Below are positions 1 to 10,427 of a DNA stretch of 64,000 nucleotides, piece after piece. The DNA comes from Skermania sp. ID1734 (GTDB lineage: Bacteria; Actinomycetota; Actinomycetes; Mycobacteriales; Mycobacteriaceae): the NCBI RefSeq assembly GCF_007489285.1, contig NZ_VLIY01000007.1:62001-126000 (forward strand), written 5' to 3'. The translations under genes were made by a program, and so were the position numbers. The number at the start of each line of letters is the position of its first letter. Position 1 is the stretch's first letter. The notes beneath the pieces are model-generated. The model saw only the letters and a list, made by a program, of their open reading frames with translations. It did no database searches and was not told the DNA's origin.

Positions 1-108
1 CCAAATACGTCCGCTCGTTGGCGAGATGATCGCGCGCGACACTGCCGGTGTTCGGCGTGGGCGTGCCATGCATGCTCAGCCGAACGAGCGGCCGCCATGC
101 CACGACAG

Positions 109-1758
109 TCAGGCCTGTCTGCCGCGGGCCCGCCGGTACCAGCGCACGAGCGTGTCGGTCGACGAATCCGATTGCTCGGGCGGGGCCTGGGCGTCGCTGA
201 TCACCGGGCCGAGCGCGAGCGCCTGTTGCTTGCCGAGTTCCACACCCCACTGGTCGTAGGAGTCGATGCCCCAGACGGCGCCCTCGACGAACACCTGATG
301 TTCGTACAGCGCGATGAGCTGACCGATGACGGACGGCGTGAGCTTCGGCGCGAGGATAGTGGTGGTGGGCCGGTTACCGGGCATCACCTTGTGCGGCACC
401 ACGTTTTCCGGTGTGTCCTCGGCGCGGATCTCGTCGGCGGTCTTGCCGAACGCGAGCACCTTGGTCTGCGCGAACAGGTTCGCCATGAGCAGGTCGTGCA
501 TGCTGCCGGTGCCATCCATGGTCGGCAGGTCATCGGTGGGCTCGGCGAAGCCGATGAAGTCCGCCGGAATGAGGCGGGTGCCCTGGTGGAGTAGCTGGTA
601 GAACGCGTGTTGGCCGTTGGTGCCGGGCTCGCCCCAGAACACTTCGCCGGTCGGCGTGGTCACCGGCGTGCCGTCCGCCTTGACCGACTTGCCGTTGGAC
701 TCCATGGTGAGCTGCTGCAAGTAAGCCGCGAAGCGGGCCAGGTCGTTCGAGTAGGGCAGCACGGCACGGGAGTCGGATCCGAAGAAGCTGGAGTACCACA
801 GGCCGATCATGCCCAGGAGCACCGGCGCGTTGGTTTCCAGCGGTTCGTTGCGGAAGTGTTCATCTATCGCGTGCATGCCGGCCAGGAATTCGGCGAAGCG
901 TTCGCGGCCGATGGTCACCATGACCGACAGGCCGATCGCCGAGTCCACCGAGTAGCGGCCGCCGACCCAGTCCCAGAACCCGAACATGTTCGCCGTGTCG
1001 ATGCCGAACTTGGCTACTCGCTCGGCGTTGGTGGATACCGCGACGAAGTGTTTGGCCACCGCGTCGTCGCCCAGTGCCGCCGTGAGCCAGCGCCGGGCCG
1101 CCGTGGCGTTGGTGAGCGTTTCCAACGTGGAAAACGTCTTGGAAGCGACGATGAACAGCGTGGTGGCCGGGTCCAGCCCATCGAGCTTGGCCACCAGGTC
1201 CGCCGGGTCGACGTTGGAAACGAAGCGTGCGTCGATGCCGGCGTCGCAGTAGTGGCGCAACGCCTGGTGAACCATTACGGGGCCGAGATCGGAACCGCCG
1301 ATGCCGATGTTGACCACGGTCTTGATGCGTTCGCCGGTGGCACCACGCCATTCACCCGAGCGGACTGCGTCGCTGAAATCGCCCATCCGGTCGAGCACCT
1401 CGTGCACGTCGGTGACGACGTCCTGCCCGTCGACCGTGAGCTGCGCGTCTTTGGGCAACCGCAACGCCGTGTGCAGGACGGCGCGATCCTCCGAGGTGTT
1501 GATGTGCTCCCCGGCGAACATCGCGTCACGACGCTCGGCGACACCCGCTGCGCGCGCCAACTCGACCAGCAAGCCCAGGGTTTCCCTGGTGACACGGTGC
1601 TTGCTGTAATCGATGTAGAGGTCGCCAGCGTTGACTGTCAGTTCGCTGCCGCGCTTGGGGTCGGCGTCGAACAGTTCACGCAGGGTGGTGGCCGAAATGT
1701 CGTCGTGATTACGGGCAACCGCCTGCCAGGCGGTGGTTTGAGTGATGTCGGCGCTCAT
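109..1758 (-). CDS. pgi: Glucose-6-phosphate isomerase
   Basis: Full-length phosphoglucose isomerase of about 549 residues. It interconverts glucose-6-phosphate and fructose-6-phosphate in the cytoplasm, joining glycolysis and gluconeogenesis. Family signatures visible include GIGGSDLGP near residue 150, SKTFSTLET near 210 and the C-terminal stretch [15 protein letters not shown]. The ATG at 1758 is preferred; a GTG two codons upstream is also in frame and neither has a strong Shine-Dalgarno. The neighbouring chorismate mutase and UvrD1-type helicase reproduce the M. tuberculosis pgi-Rv0948c-uvrD1 order. The next gene upstream on the same strand starts at 2171, about 80 bases away. Identity is secure; only the start is uncertain. 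Confidence 0.97.
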   Translation of the reverse strand: MSADITQTTAWQAVARNHDDISATTLRELFDADPKRGSELTVNAGDLYIDYSKHRVTRETLGLLVELARAAGVAERRDAMFAGEHINTSEDRAVLHTALRLPKDAQLTVDGQDVVTDVHEVLDRMGDFSDAVRSGEWRGATGERIKTVVNIGIGGSDLGPVMVHQALRHYCDAGIDARFVSNVDPADLVAKLDGLDPATTLFIVASKTFSTLETLTNATAARRWLTAALGDDAVAKHFVAVSTNAERVAKFGIDTANMFGFWDWVGGRYSVDSAIGLSVMVTIGRERFAEFLAGMHAIDEHFRNEPLETNAPVLLGMIGLWYSSFFGSDSRAVLPYSNDLARFAAYLQQLTMESNGKSVKADGTPVTTPTGEVFWGEPGTNGQHAFYQLLHQGTRLIPADFIGFAEPTDDLPTMDGTGSMHDLLMANLFAQTKVLAFGKTADEIRAEDTPENVVPHKVMPGNRPTTTILAPKLTPSVIGQLIALYEHQVFVEGAVWGIDSYDQWGVELGKQQALALGPVISDAQAPPEQSDSSTDTLVRWYRRARGRQA

Positions 1759-1838
1759 GATCACCGAGCCTACGGCGACCTAGCGGCGCGCGGATGGCAT
1801 AACGCGGGAGATTTAGCGCGGCATTCGCAATGGCCCGA

Positions 1839-2171
1839 TCAGTGCCCGAGTCGGCCCCTGCCGAGTCGCAGCAACAGCATCGCCAGCGTGTGACCTTCTT
1901 GGCCGAGTTCGCTGAAGCGTTCGAGGACCTTCATCTCGCGGCTGTGTACCAGCCGGGTGCCGCCCGAGGCCAATCGGGTACGGCCGATGATGCGGGAGAT
2001 TTCGGTGCGGCGCTTGATGGCGGCCAGAATTTCGGCGTCGAGCCGGTCGATTTCCTTACGCAGCTTCTCGATCTCAGCCTCAGAATTGGGCAAGGCTGCG
2101 TCCTCCGTCGCCTGGGCTGGTGCCTGCGCCGATTCGCTCGCTGACCCGTTTTTGGTGATAGGGCTGCTCAT
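1839..2171 (-). CDS. Chorismate mutase, AroQ type
   Basis: Small all-helical chorismate mutase of about 110 residues, converting chorismate to prephenate for phenylalanine and tyrosine synthesis. The C-terminal 80 residues carry the AroQ helix-1 pattern (EIEKLRKEIDRLDAEILAAI), followed by the RRTEISRIIGRTR segment with the usual substrate-binding basic residues. The start at 2171 is chosen because GAGGAG lies just upstream; a longer in-frame reading to 2231 adds a non-conserved, basic N-terminus. No signal peptide is present, so this is the cytosolic form (M. tuberculosis Rv0948c type), which in mycobacteria is activated by contact with DAHP synthase. It shares a divergent promoter region with the helicase gene. 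Confidence 0.9.
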   Translation of the reverse strand: MSSPITKNGSASESAQAPAQATEDAALPNSEAEIEKLRKEIDRLDAEILAAIKRRTEISRIIGRTRLASGGTRLVHSREMKVLERFSELGQEGHTLAMLLLRLGRGRLGH

Positions 2172-2555
2172 ATCATCTCCTCGTGTCAGAACGTGGATCG
2201 TTGAACGATCGCATCTCGTTACCGACTTCATGCCAACTCGCTGTTTCCCCCGGAGATTCGCCCCTACTTTGACCCGGAATCGGCTGGTAACCGCTGGGCG
2301 AATCGACCTCGACCGGTCATCCGCGCCGGTCTGGTACTTCCCTTTCTAGGCGAGGCTAATCTCGGCGAGTTCTTACGATGATCATTCCTTCAGTTTGCCA
2401 CGGCCCTGCAGGACATCGAAAGAAAATGGGACGAATACGAAAGCCGCTCGACGCGGCCGCTCGACCAACCTGTCAGGGTGCGCCGGTAGCGTTGGAGGCA
2501 AACCGGATTGCAGTATGAAATTCGCATAGATTTAGCGCTGAACGGCAGGTAATAC
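2172..2555. other. Divergent intergenic region, chorismate mutase / uvrD1
   Basis: This 384-base gap separates two divergently transcribed genes and must hold both promoters. It is less G+C-rich than its surroundings, particularly at 2340-2420 and 2510-2540. No open frame with coding character, no RNA gene and no strong inverted repeat was seen. An AGG-containing ribosome-binding site at about 2543-2549 precedes the helicase GTG. Confidence 0.6.
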
Positions 2556-4931
2556 GTGGGTGGGGACCAGGACGAATCGGTGGATCGGCTGCTTGGTGGG
2601 CTGAACCCGCAACAGCGTGCTGCGGTCATGCATTCGGGGTCGCCGCTGCTGATCGTCGCCGGTGCCGGTTCCGGCAAGACGGCCGTGCTGACCCGGCGGA
2701 TCGCCTATTTGCTGGCGGCCCGCGGCGTCGGGTCCGGCCAAATCTTGGCTATCACCTTCACCAACAAGGCGGCCGCCGAGATGCGCGAACGGGTCATTGG
2801 GCTGGTAGGCCCCCGCGCGCGCAGCATGTGGGTGGCTACCTTCCACTCGAGCTGCGTGCGGATCCTGCGCGCCCAGGCCGGCTTGCTACCGGGCCTGAAC
2901 TCGAACTTCTCCATCTACGACGCCGATGATTCGCGCCGCCTGCTCGCCATGATCGGGCGCGACCTGGATATCGACGCCAAGAAGTTCTCTGCCCGGCTCC
3001 TCGCTACGAGCATCTCGAACCTCAAGAACGAACTGATCGACCCGGAACGCGCGGTCGCCGAGGCCGAGCGCGACGGCAACGAGTTGTCGCGGCTGGTGGC
3101 GCAGGTCTACAGCGAATATCAGCGGCGGTTACGCGCGGCCAATGCGCTGGATTTCGACGATTTGATCGGTGAAACGGTCAGCCTGCTGCAGAACTTCCCG
3201 CAGGTTGCGGAGTACTACCGCCGCCGCTTCCGGCATGTGCTCGTCGACGAGTATCAGGACACCAACCACGCGCAGTACGTCCTCATCCGCGAGCTGTCCA
3301 GCGGAAGCGAGGACGTTGCTCCCGCCGAGCTGTGTGTGGTCGGTGATGCCGACCAGTCGATCTACGCCTTCCGCGGCGCCACGATCCGCAACATCGAAGA
3401 ATTCGAACGCGACTACCCCGACGCCACGACCATCCTGCTCGAACAGAACTACCGCTCGACCCAGCACATCCTGTCCGCGGCGAACGCGCTGATCTCGCGC
3501 AATGCCGGCCGCCGCGACAAGCGGCTGTGGACCGACGCCGGCGACGGTGAACTGATCACCGGTTATGTCGCCGACAACGAGCACGACGAGGCGTCGTTCG
3601 TCGCGGCCGAGATCGACCGGCTTGTCGACGCGGGCGAGGGGAAGTTCAGCGATATCGCGGTGTTCTACCGGACCAACAATTCCTCTCGAGCCCTCGAAGA
3701 GATCTTCATTCGCCTCGGCGTCCCGTACAAGGTGGTCGGGGGAGTGCGGTTCTACGAGCGCAAGGAAGTCCGCGACGCGGTCGCGTATCTGCGGGTGCTC
3801 GACAATCCCGATGACACGGTGAGTCTGCGCCGCATTCTCAATACGCCGCGCCGGGGAATCGGCGACCGGGCGGAGGCCTGTGTTGCGGTCCATGCCGAGC
3901 AACGCGGAATCAGTTTTGCCGCCGCGCTGCAGGATGCCGCGGCGGGCAAGGTGGCGCTACTCAACACGCGGTCACAACGGGCCATCGCGGCGTTCCTCGA
4001 CCTGCTCGACGAGATCCGCGCGGCGGGCGCTGCCGCTGATGCCGACAATTTCGACATCGGCGAGATGGTCGAGGCCGTGCTCGACCGCACGGGATATCGC
4101 AGTGAGCTCGCCGCCAGCAACGATCCCCAGGACGGCGCCCGACTCGACAACCTCAATGAGTTGGTCAGCGTGGCACGTGAATTCAGCTCCGAGGCGCACA
4201 ACGCCGCGGCGCTGGCACAGGCCGAGGGAATCGTGCCGGAAACCGCCGAGGGTGAGCCAGAGCCGGGTTCGCTCGCGGCCTTCCTGGAACGAGTCTCGCT
4301 CGTCGCGGACACCGATCAGATTCCGGACTCCGGCGACGGCGTAGTCACGTTGATGACGCTGCACACGGCGAAGGGCCTGGAGTTTCCGGTGGTCTTCGTG
4401 ACCGGCTGGGAGGACGGTCAGTTCCCGCACATGCGGGCGCTGGGTGACCCCGCTGAGCTGTCCGAGGAGCGCCGGCTCGCTTACGTCGGCCTCACCCGGG
4501 CCAGGCGCCGGCTTTACCTCAGCCGGGCCGTTGTGCGCTCGGCGTGGGGCCAACCGATCAGCAACCCGGAGTCGAGGTTCTTGCAGGAGATCCCCGACGC
4601 CCTGATCGACTGGCGCCGACTGGATCCGTCGAAGAGTGTCGGCGCCGGCAACGGAAGGGACTGGCCGCGCACACAGCGGCCTGGATGGCGCGAAGGATTC
4701 GGCTCTGGCGGTGGTTTCGGGTCCGCGCGGCCGAAGCCTGCAACACGCTCCCGCAACAACACCGACTTGGTGCTCGACGTCGGGGATCGGGTAAGCCACG
4801 ACAAGTACGGGCTGGGCGTCGTCATCGCCGCCGATGGGATCGGGCAGCGCGCGACTGTCACCATCGACTTCGGGACGGCCGGAAAGGTTCGCCTCATGCT
4901 GATCGGCGGCGTGCCGATGGTGAAGCTCTGA
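2556..4931 (+). CDS. pcrA: ATP-dependent DNA helicase UvrD1/PcrA
   Basis: Superfamily 1A 3'-5' helicase of 791 residues acting in nucleotide-excision repair and removal of stalled RNA polymerase or recombinase. In order it has a Q motif (LNPQQRAAV), Walker A AGAGSGKT at residues 35-42, motif Ia FTNKAAAEM, Walker B VDEYQDT at about 230, motif III GDADQSIYAFRGA, motif IV QNYRST, motif V TAKGLEF and motif VI VGLTRARRRLYL. A C-terminal Tudor-like PcrA/UvrD domain follows a Gly/Arg-rich linker; in homologues it contacts RNA polymerase and Ku. The start is GTG at 2556, just after an AGG-containing site. The length matches the family. The convergent M23 gene ends only about 20 bases downstream. Confidence 0.97.
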   Translation: MGGDQDESVDRLLGGLNPQQRAAVMHSGSPLLIVAGAGSGKTAVLTRRIAYLLAARGVGSGQILAITFTNKAAAEMRERVIGLVGPRARSMWVATFHSSCVRILRAQAGLLPGLNSNFSIYDADDSRRLLAMIGRDLDIDAKKFSARLLATSISNLKNELIDPERAVAEAERDGNELSRLVAQVYSEYQRRLRAANALDFDDLIGETVSLLQNFPQVAEYYRRRFRHVLVDEYQDTNHAQYVLIRELSSGSEDVAPAELCVVGDADQSIYAFRGATIRNIEEFERDYPDATTILLEQNYRSTQHILSAANALISRNAGRRDKRLWTDAGDGELITGYVADNEHDEASFVAAEIDRLVDAGEGKFSDIAVFYRTNNSSRALEEIFIRLGVPYKVVGGVRFYERKEVRDAVAYLRVLDNPDDTVSLRRILNTPRRGIGDRAEACVAVHAEQRGISFAAALQDAAAGKVALLNTRSQRAIAAFLDLLDEIRAAGAAADADNFDIGEMVEAVLDRTGYRSELAASNDPQDGARLDNLNELVSVAREFSSEAHNAAALAQAEGIVPETAEGEPEPGSLAAFLERVSLVADTDQIPDSGDGVVTLMTLHTAKGLEFPVVFVTGWEDGQFPHMRALGDPAELSEERRLAYVGLTRARRRLYLSRAVVRSAWGQPISNPESRFLQEIPDALIDWRRLDPSKSVGAGNGRDWPRTQRPGWREGFGSGGGFGSARPKPATRSRNNTDLVLDVGDRVSHDKYGLGVVIAADGIGQRATVTIDFGTAGKVRLMLIGGVPMVKL

Positions 4932-4951
4932 GGGTTGAAGCGGCCCGCGCG

Positions 4952-5893
4952 CTAGTCGCGCTCAGGGCCCAGGCTGATGCCTCGGGAGGCCAGCCACGGC
5001 AACGGGTCGATCCGGTCTTTGCCGTTCAGCCAGACCTCGAAGTGGCAGTGCGGACCGGTGGAGAACCCGCGATTGCCCATGAGCGCGATCTCGTCGCCCG
5101 CCATGACGTGCTGGCCGACGTGGACCAGCGCCTGCTCGATGTGGCCGTAGACGGTGACGGTGCCGTCCGCATGCTTGAGTCGCACCCACATACCGAAACC
5201 GGACGCCGGCCCGGCGGAAATAACCTCGCCATCGGCGACGGCGAGAATAGGAGTGCCGATCGGACCTGCGACGTCGACGCCGCCGTGCAAGGCGCCCCAG
5301 CGGGTGCCGAAGCCCGACGTGAATGTGCCTTGAGTGAACTTCACGAACAGCGGTCGCAGCTTGGCGGCCTCGGCGGCGGCCCGCTCCTGGACGTACTTCT
5401 GGCCCTTGGACAGCAGGTTGGAGAACTCGCCGAGGGTGACCGGCTGGGCCACGTTGAGGACCTGCGGCGCGGTCGAGGCATCGGTACTTGTCTGGTCGAC
5501 GAAGCCGGCCGGGGTGCCGAGGAACTGCGCGGCCTGCGGTTCTGCCGTGGTCGCGGGGCCGACCGCGGGAACTTGCGCGCCGGCCAGCGTGATCGCCGTA
5601 GCCTCGTCGCTGTGGTTGGAATTGGTGTCGAGCGCCGCTTGACCGGCGGCCACCACTGCGCCCGCGGCAACGGCGACCACGGCAGCGCGGCCCTTCACGG
5701 CATTGGGTGGAACCGGCAAACGATGAGCACCGCCGCGCCTGCGAACGGCAGCCTGATTGACGGAGTCCGCGGGCGGGTAAGAGTAAGCGAGCGGATCGAG
5801 TCGGTACTCGGCTGAAAGATCGAAGACGTCGTCGTGTCGGGGGCGCCGGCTTACTTCGGGGTGCCCGCTGAAGGAAGCACGGTTCTCTGCCAA
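4952..5893 (-). CDS. M23-family peptidase, membrane-anchored murein hydrolase-like
   Basis: Exported zinc metallopeptidase (LytM/M23) expected to cut peptidoglycan cross-bridges or to regulate another hydrolase. It is the positional equivalent of M. tuberculosis Rv0950c. Starting at the TTG at 5893 it has 313 residues: a cytoplasmic Arg/Pro-rich N-terminus, one membrane segment at about 69-85, an Ala-rich coiled-coil-like stretch and the C-terminal M23 domain. Metal ligands are intact: H203 and D207 (LHGGVDVAG) and the HxH of GPHCHFEVW (282 and 284). The TTG is chosen because a perfect AGGAGG lies 9 bases upstream. A longer in-frame version to 6046 has no plausible start signal. With all metal ligands present it is probably catalytically active. 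Confidence 0.9.
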   Translation of the reverse strand: MAENRASFSGHPEVSRRPRHDDVFDLSAEYRLDPLAYSYPPADSVNQAAVRRRGGAHRLPVPPNAVKGRAAVVAVAAGAVVAAGQAALDTNSNHSDEATAITLAGAQVPAVGPATTAEPQAAQFLGTPAGFVDQTSTDASTAPQVLNVAQPVTLGEFSNLLSKGQKYVQERAAAEAAKLRPLFVKFTQGTFTSGFGTRWGALHGGVDVAGPIGTPILAVADGEVISAGPASGFGMWVRLKHADGTVTVYGHIEQALVHVGQHVMAGDEIALMGNRGFSTGPHCHFEVWLNGKDRIDPLPWLASRGISLGPERD

Positions 5894-6283
5894 ACCTGCT
5901 GCCCTCCTGAAGTTTGTGACCTCGGTGGAACCGATCAATCCGGGCCAACCTGCCCGCGCACTCGTGCCCCTGCCTTGCGCCTGGCTCGTGACCCAGCTGT
6001 GACTTTGACCCCGCAGACGGTAACGAAACGATTGCAGTGAGCGCAAGCTTCAACGGTCCAGAATCCAAATATGTGAGACGCCTCACACGCTGACCTGGGA
6101 GTATGCATCCCCTGCCGGACCGAGTACACCGCGTGTCCGAGTGGGGCCGCGGCGGTTGGAGGTTGCCGAAGTCTGCGCTCGATCCGTGACCTGTGCGTGA
6201 AATTTCACCGCCGGCGGTGAAATTTCACGCACAGTTGGGGCGCGCATGCCAGCAGGTCGGGTAGCACGCTACCGTCGAGACCC
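5894..6283. other. Divergent intergenic region between the M23 gene and a membrane-protein gene
   Basis: This 390-base gap must contain promoters for both flanking genes. Its outstanding feature is the perfect 44-base palindrome at 6191-6234, listed separately. The remainder holds the AGGAGG ribosome-binding site of the M23 gene at 5903-5908. No coding sequence was seen. Confidence 0.6.
6191..6234. repeat. Perfect 44-bp nested palindrome
   Basis: Two 22-base arms are exact reverse complements with no loop. Each arm contains GTGAAATTTCAC, itself a palindrome, and the two copies are separated by the palindromic CGCCGGCG, giving symmetry at three levels. The element lies about 50 bases before the GTG of the 590-aa membrane protein, in a divergent region, so a simple terminator role does not fit its position. 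It could be a paired operator or a dispersed palindromic (REP/MITE-like) element. Confidence 0.9.
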
Positions 6284-8056
6284 GTGTCAACTCGCACCGA
6301 CCCCACCAGCCGTTTGGGTCTCGGTCAGCCAGGACTGGCGGCGCTGGGCGCTGGGCTGGTCGGCGTCGTCCTCGTCGTTGTCGCTCCGTTCGCGCAACCG
6401 GCGATCCCGTCTGCCGGTGCGGGCGCCGTTGGTTTGGCGGCAACCGTCGGTTCACTCGTAGTTGGCTGCTGGTGGCTCACGGTCGCCGTGGCACTTGTCA
6501 CATCGCGAAAAGAGTTCGCTGGCGGTTTGCTGTCTGGCGCAAGCCCGGTGTGGTTCGGCCTTGCCGTGCTCGATATCGCTTTCTTGTCCAACCCGATCGA
6601 TGCCAATCGCTTCGAACTCGTGCGGCCGCTGACAGCTGCGCCGTTGCACCCGGGCGCGGGTGCATTTCTGGTGCTCGCCGGACATGTTTTGCTCGGCTGC
6701 AGCGGGCTGCTGGGGTCGTTGATGTTGCGATCCAGCGATGACGGTGCGGCCGACGTCGGATCGGGGCTTGTGGCTGCGCAGCAAGCGGGGCCGGTGTGGT
6801 GGTCAAGTGCCGTTGTGGTCGCGGCAGTCGCGGTCGGAGCGTTGTTCTTTGCGCCGTGGACCAGCGGCGATCCGGTGATCGTCGTGAAGCCGATATTCGC
6901 GGCGGCAATTCTTGCGGTGTCCGGGACTGTCGTTGTCGCGCTGGCATTGGTCGTCGTGACGGCCATCGCGTTCGCGTCCGGGTCGGTGCCCGCGGCCGCT
7001 GGGGCCATCGTGGGATCGGCGGTCGCGTTGCTCAGCCTCGTCGCACCGCGATTAGCGGCCGCGTCCGACACTGCGCTGCAGCCGACCACCGCGCTGTGGG
7101 TGTCGGTGCTGGCAGGGGCCGGGTTGGCGGGATTGGGAACCGTGTTGCCGATCATGGCCCGCCGATCTCGCGAGGACCGGCGGCAGGTCCCCGGGTGGCG
7201 GGTCGAGCAGTGGTCCGTCCAGCGCTGGCATGCCATCGCCGGAGCTGCGGCGGTGACGGCCGCGGTCCTCATTGCGCTGGGTTCGCTGTTGCCGGTCGTC
7301 CACGTTGCGAATGCGGCGGCCCAACCGTTCATCCCGGCTTGCCGTCTCACGCTCGTGGCGGCCGTCGTCCTCGCGATTGCCGCGGTCTGGCTGCTGTTGT
7401 CGGAATTCGCGCTAGCCGTACGCCCGGCGGCGGGGGTGCTCACGATGGCGGCGGTGCTCAGTTGCGGCGGCCCGTTGCAGGCGGGGGTGGTCGCGGGTCA
7501 GGTCGCAGGTGTCGGATTCGGCGTTGGATTCGTCCTGATCAGCGTGGGCGCGGTGGTGGCCGCGGTCGCCGGTGCGCTTGTGTGCTTCGCGGGAGCGGCG
7601 GAGCGCGACGACGTGGACCGCAGCGTCGATGTGGTTTCCGATCGGAACGTGATGATGGCCGGCGCGGCCGGGGCCGTGTTGTCGGTGCTGGCGCTTGCCT
7701 TTCCGCTGTTCGGTAGCGACTCCGGTGGCGACGCGGCCGCGTTCACCGTGCTGCCGTGGGGTTGGGACACCTGGCTGCAGGCCGGCTTCGCCGTGGTCGT
7801 CGTCGCGTGCGCCGTCGTGGCAGCGGCGGCGCGACCCGCCCGCGGAACCGCGCTGTTGGCCGGTTGCGCGATCGGAATGGGGGTCTACCTCATCGGCTGG
7901 CCGCTCACCAGTTCTCGCATGCCCGAGCCTTCGGTCGGGCTCGGCGCAATTTTCGCGATCGCCGCAGTCGTCGCTTTTGTGATCGCCGCCGTGTTCAGCG
8001 AGCGGCGCAGCGCGGGATCCGTCACAACCCAAGCCCGTGTGAGACGCAGCACATAG
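6284..8056 (+). CDS. Large polytopic membrane protein, unknown function
   Basis: 590 residues rich in Val, Ala and Gly, with roughly a dozen or more predicted membrane segments distributed along the whole length, for example near 20-35, 45-70 and 195-250. Short basic cytoplasmic loops such as ARRSREDRRQ are visible. No catalytic motif, ATP-binding site or transporter signature is recognised. The GTG start at 6284 is the first plausible one. It lies directly before sucC, with about 100 bases between them. The base composition is normal for the window, so it is probably a native but uncharacterised envelope gene. Confidence 0.8.
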   Translation: MSTRTDPTSRLGLGQPGLAALGAGLVGVVLVVVAPFAQPAIPSAGAGAVGLAATVGSLVVGCWWLTVAVALVTSRKEFAGGLLSGASPVWFGLAVLDIAFLSNPIDANRFELVRPLTAAPLHPGAGAFLVLAGHVLLGCSGLLGSLMLRSSDDGAADVGSGLVAAQQAGPVWWSSAVVVAAVAVGALFFAPWTSGDPVIVVKPIFAAAILAVSGTVVVALALVVVTAIAFASGSVPAAAGAIVGSAVALLSLVAPRLAAASDTALQPTTALWVSVLAGAGLAGLGTVLPIMARRSREDRRQVPGWRVEQWSVQRWHAIAGAAAVTAAVLIALGSLLPVVHVANAAAQPFIPACRLTLVAAVVLAIAAVWLLLSEFALAVRPAAGVLTMAAVLSCGGPLQAGVVAGQVAGVGFGVGFVLISVGAVVAAVAGALVCFAGAAERDDVDRSVDVVSDRNVMMAGAAGAVLSVLALAFPLFGSDSGGDAAAFTVLPWGWDTWLQAGFAVVVVACAVVAAAARPARGTALLAGCAIGMGVYLIGWPLTSSRMPEPSVGLGAIFAIAAVVAFVIAAVFSERRSAGSVTTQARVRRST

Positions 8057-8107
8057 CATGTATGCGGTCGATGGTGGTTTCGCGCAGGTGGCTAAAGTCC
8101 GAAACTG

Positions 8108-8131
8108 ACCCGTTCCCACCTGCGAACGGGT
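8108..8131 (+). promoter_or_regulatory. Inverted repeat upstream of sucC
   Basis: ACCCGTTC and GAACGGGT form a perfect 8-bp inverted repeat around an 8-base spacer, ending 25 bases before the sucC ATG. No T-tract follows. Its position in the leader or promoter favours an operator or mRNA hairpin over a terminator of the upstream gene, but neither is proven. Confidence 0.45.
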
Positions 8132-8156
8132 GTCAACGCTGACGAACGGTGAGTAG

Positions 8157-9320
<1,164 letters not shown>

Positions 9321-9332
9321 GGGACGATCCAA

Positions 9333-10232
9333 ATGTCTATTTTCCTCAACAAGGACTCCAAGGTCATCGTCCAGGGCATCACCGGCGGCGAGGGCACCAA
9401 GCACACTGCGCTGATGCTCAAGGCCGGAACGCAGATCGTCGGCGGTGTGAACGCTCGCAAGGCCGGGACCACTGTTTCGCACGAGGGCGGCGTGGAGCTG
9501 CCCGTCTTCGGCACGGTCAAGGAGGCGATGGAGAAGACCGGCGCCGACGTGTCGATCGCGTTCGTGCCGCCGAAGTTCGCCAAGGACGCCATCATCGAGG
9601 CCATCGACGCGGAGATCCCGCTGCTCGTGGTCATCACCGAGGGCATCCCGGTTCAGGACACCGCCTACGCGTGGGCCTACAACGTCGAGAAGGGCAACAA
9701 GACCCGCATCATCGGCCCGAACTGTCCCGGCATCATCACTCCGGGCGAGTCGCTTGTCGGCATCACACCTGCCAACATCACCGGCAAGGGCCCGATCGGT
9801 CTTGTTTCCAAGTCCGGCACGCTGACCTACCAGATGATGTTCGAGCTGAACGACTTCGGATTCTCGACCTCCATCGGCATCGGTGGCGACCCAGTCATCG
9901 GCACCACCCACATCGATGCCATCGAGGCGTTCGAGCAGGACCCGGACACCGAGTTGATAGTGATGATCGGCGAGATCGGCGGCGACGCCGAGGAGCGGGC
10001 CGCCGAGTACATCAAGGCCAACGTGACCAAGCCGGTGGTCGGCTACGTGGCTGGTTTCACCGCGCCGGAGGGCAAGACGATGGGCCACGCCGGCGCCATC
10101 GTGTCCGGCTCGTCCGGCACCGCGCAAGCCAAGAAGGACGCCCTCGAGGCCGCAGGTGTCAAGGTGGGCAAGACCCCGTCGGAGACCGCGGCGCTGGCCC
10201 GAGAGATCCTGCAAGCCAAAGTATCTGCCTAA
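9333..10232 (+). CDS. sucD: Succinyl-CoA synthetase alpha subunit
   Basis: 299-residue CoA-binding subunit. The N-terminal Rossmann-like CoA-binding fold includes VQGITGGEG, the central part carries [12 protein letters not shown], and the phosphohistidine loop GHAGAIVSG places the phosphorylated histidine at H252. It pairs with the adjacent SucC to complete the TCA-cycle enzyme. The start at 9333 is 12 bases after the sucC stop. A strong hairpin beginning 10 bases after the stop closes the operon. Confidence 0.98.
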   Translation: MSIFLNKDSKVIVQGITGGEGTKHTALMLKAGTQIVGGVNARKAGTTVSHEGGVELPVFGTVKEAMEKTGADVSIAFVPPKFAKDAIIEAIDAEIPLLVVITEGIPVQDTAYAWAYNVEKGNKTRIIGPNCPGIITPGESLVGITPANITGKGPIGLVSKSGTLTYQMMFELNDFGFSTSIGIGGDPVIGTTHIDAIEAFEQDPDTELIVMIGEIGGDAEERAAEYIKANVTKPVVGYVAGFTAPEGKTMGHAGAIVSGSSGTAQAKKDALEAAGVKVGKTPSETAALAREILQAKVSA

Positions 10233-10242
10233 GTAGTCCACG

Positions 10243-10290
10243 ACAGCAGGCCGCCGACCCCGTATTCCGGGCCGGCGGCCTGCTGTGTTT
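10243..10290 (+). terminator. Intrinsic terminator after sucCD
   Basis: A perfect 14-bp stem pairs 10243-10256 with 10273-10286 around a 16-base loop and is followed by a short T-rich run (GTTTGTG). It starts 10 bases after the sucD stop, the expected place for the end of the operon. Confidence 0.75.
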
Positions 10291-10427
10291 GTGTGGGCAT
10301 CGATTCGGTCAACTCCAGGGCCCATCTTGTCGTCGGGTTGCAGTAGCGTCTTGCATACCGGGTGTGAATACGCCGAGCGACGCTTTTATGCAGAGCCCGG
10401 CGCCCACAATGAACAGGGAGTAGGCAG

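Noticed and set aside
1-108. Possible terminator after pgi (CCGCTCGTT at 11-19 pairing with AACGAGCGG at 83-91)
   Set aside because: The loop would be about 63 bases; pairing may be coincidental and the region is cut by the window edge.
607-1893. 428-aa forward frame over pgi
   Set aside because: Antisense shadow of a fully conserved glucose-6-phosphate isomerase; Gly/Arg/Val-rich with no family features.
6325-7443. 372-aa minus-strand frame over the membrane-protein gene
   Set aside because: Thr/Ala/Pro-rich shadow typical of antisense to GC-rich membrane-protein genes; the forward frame has coherent helices.
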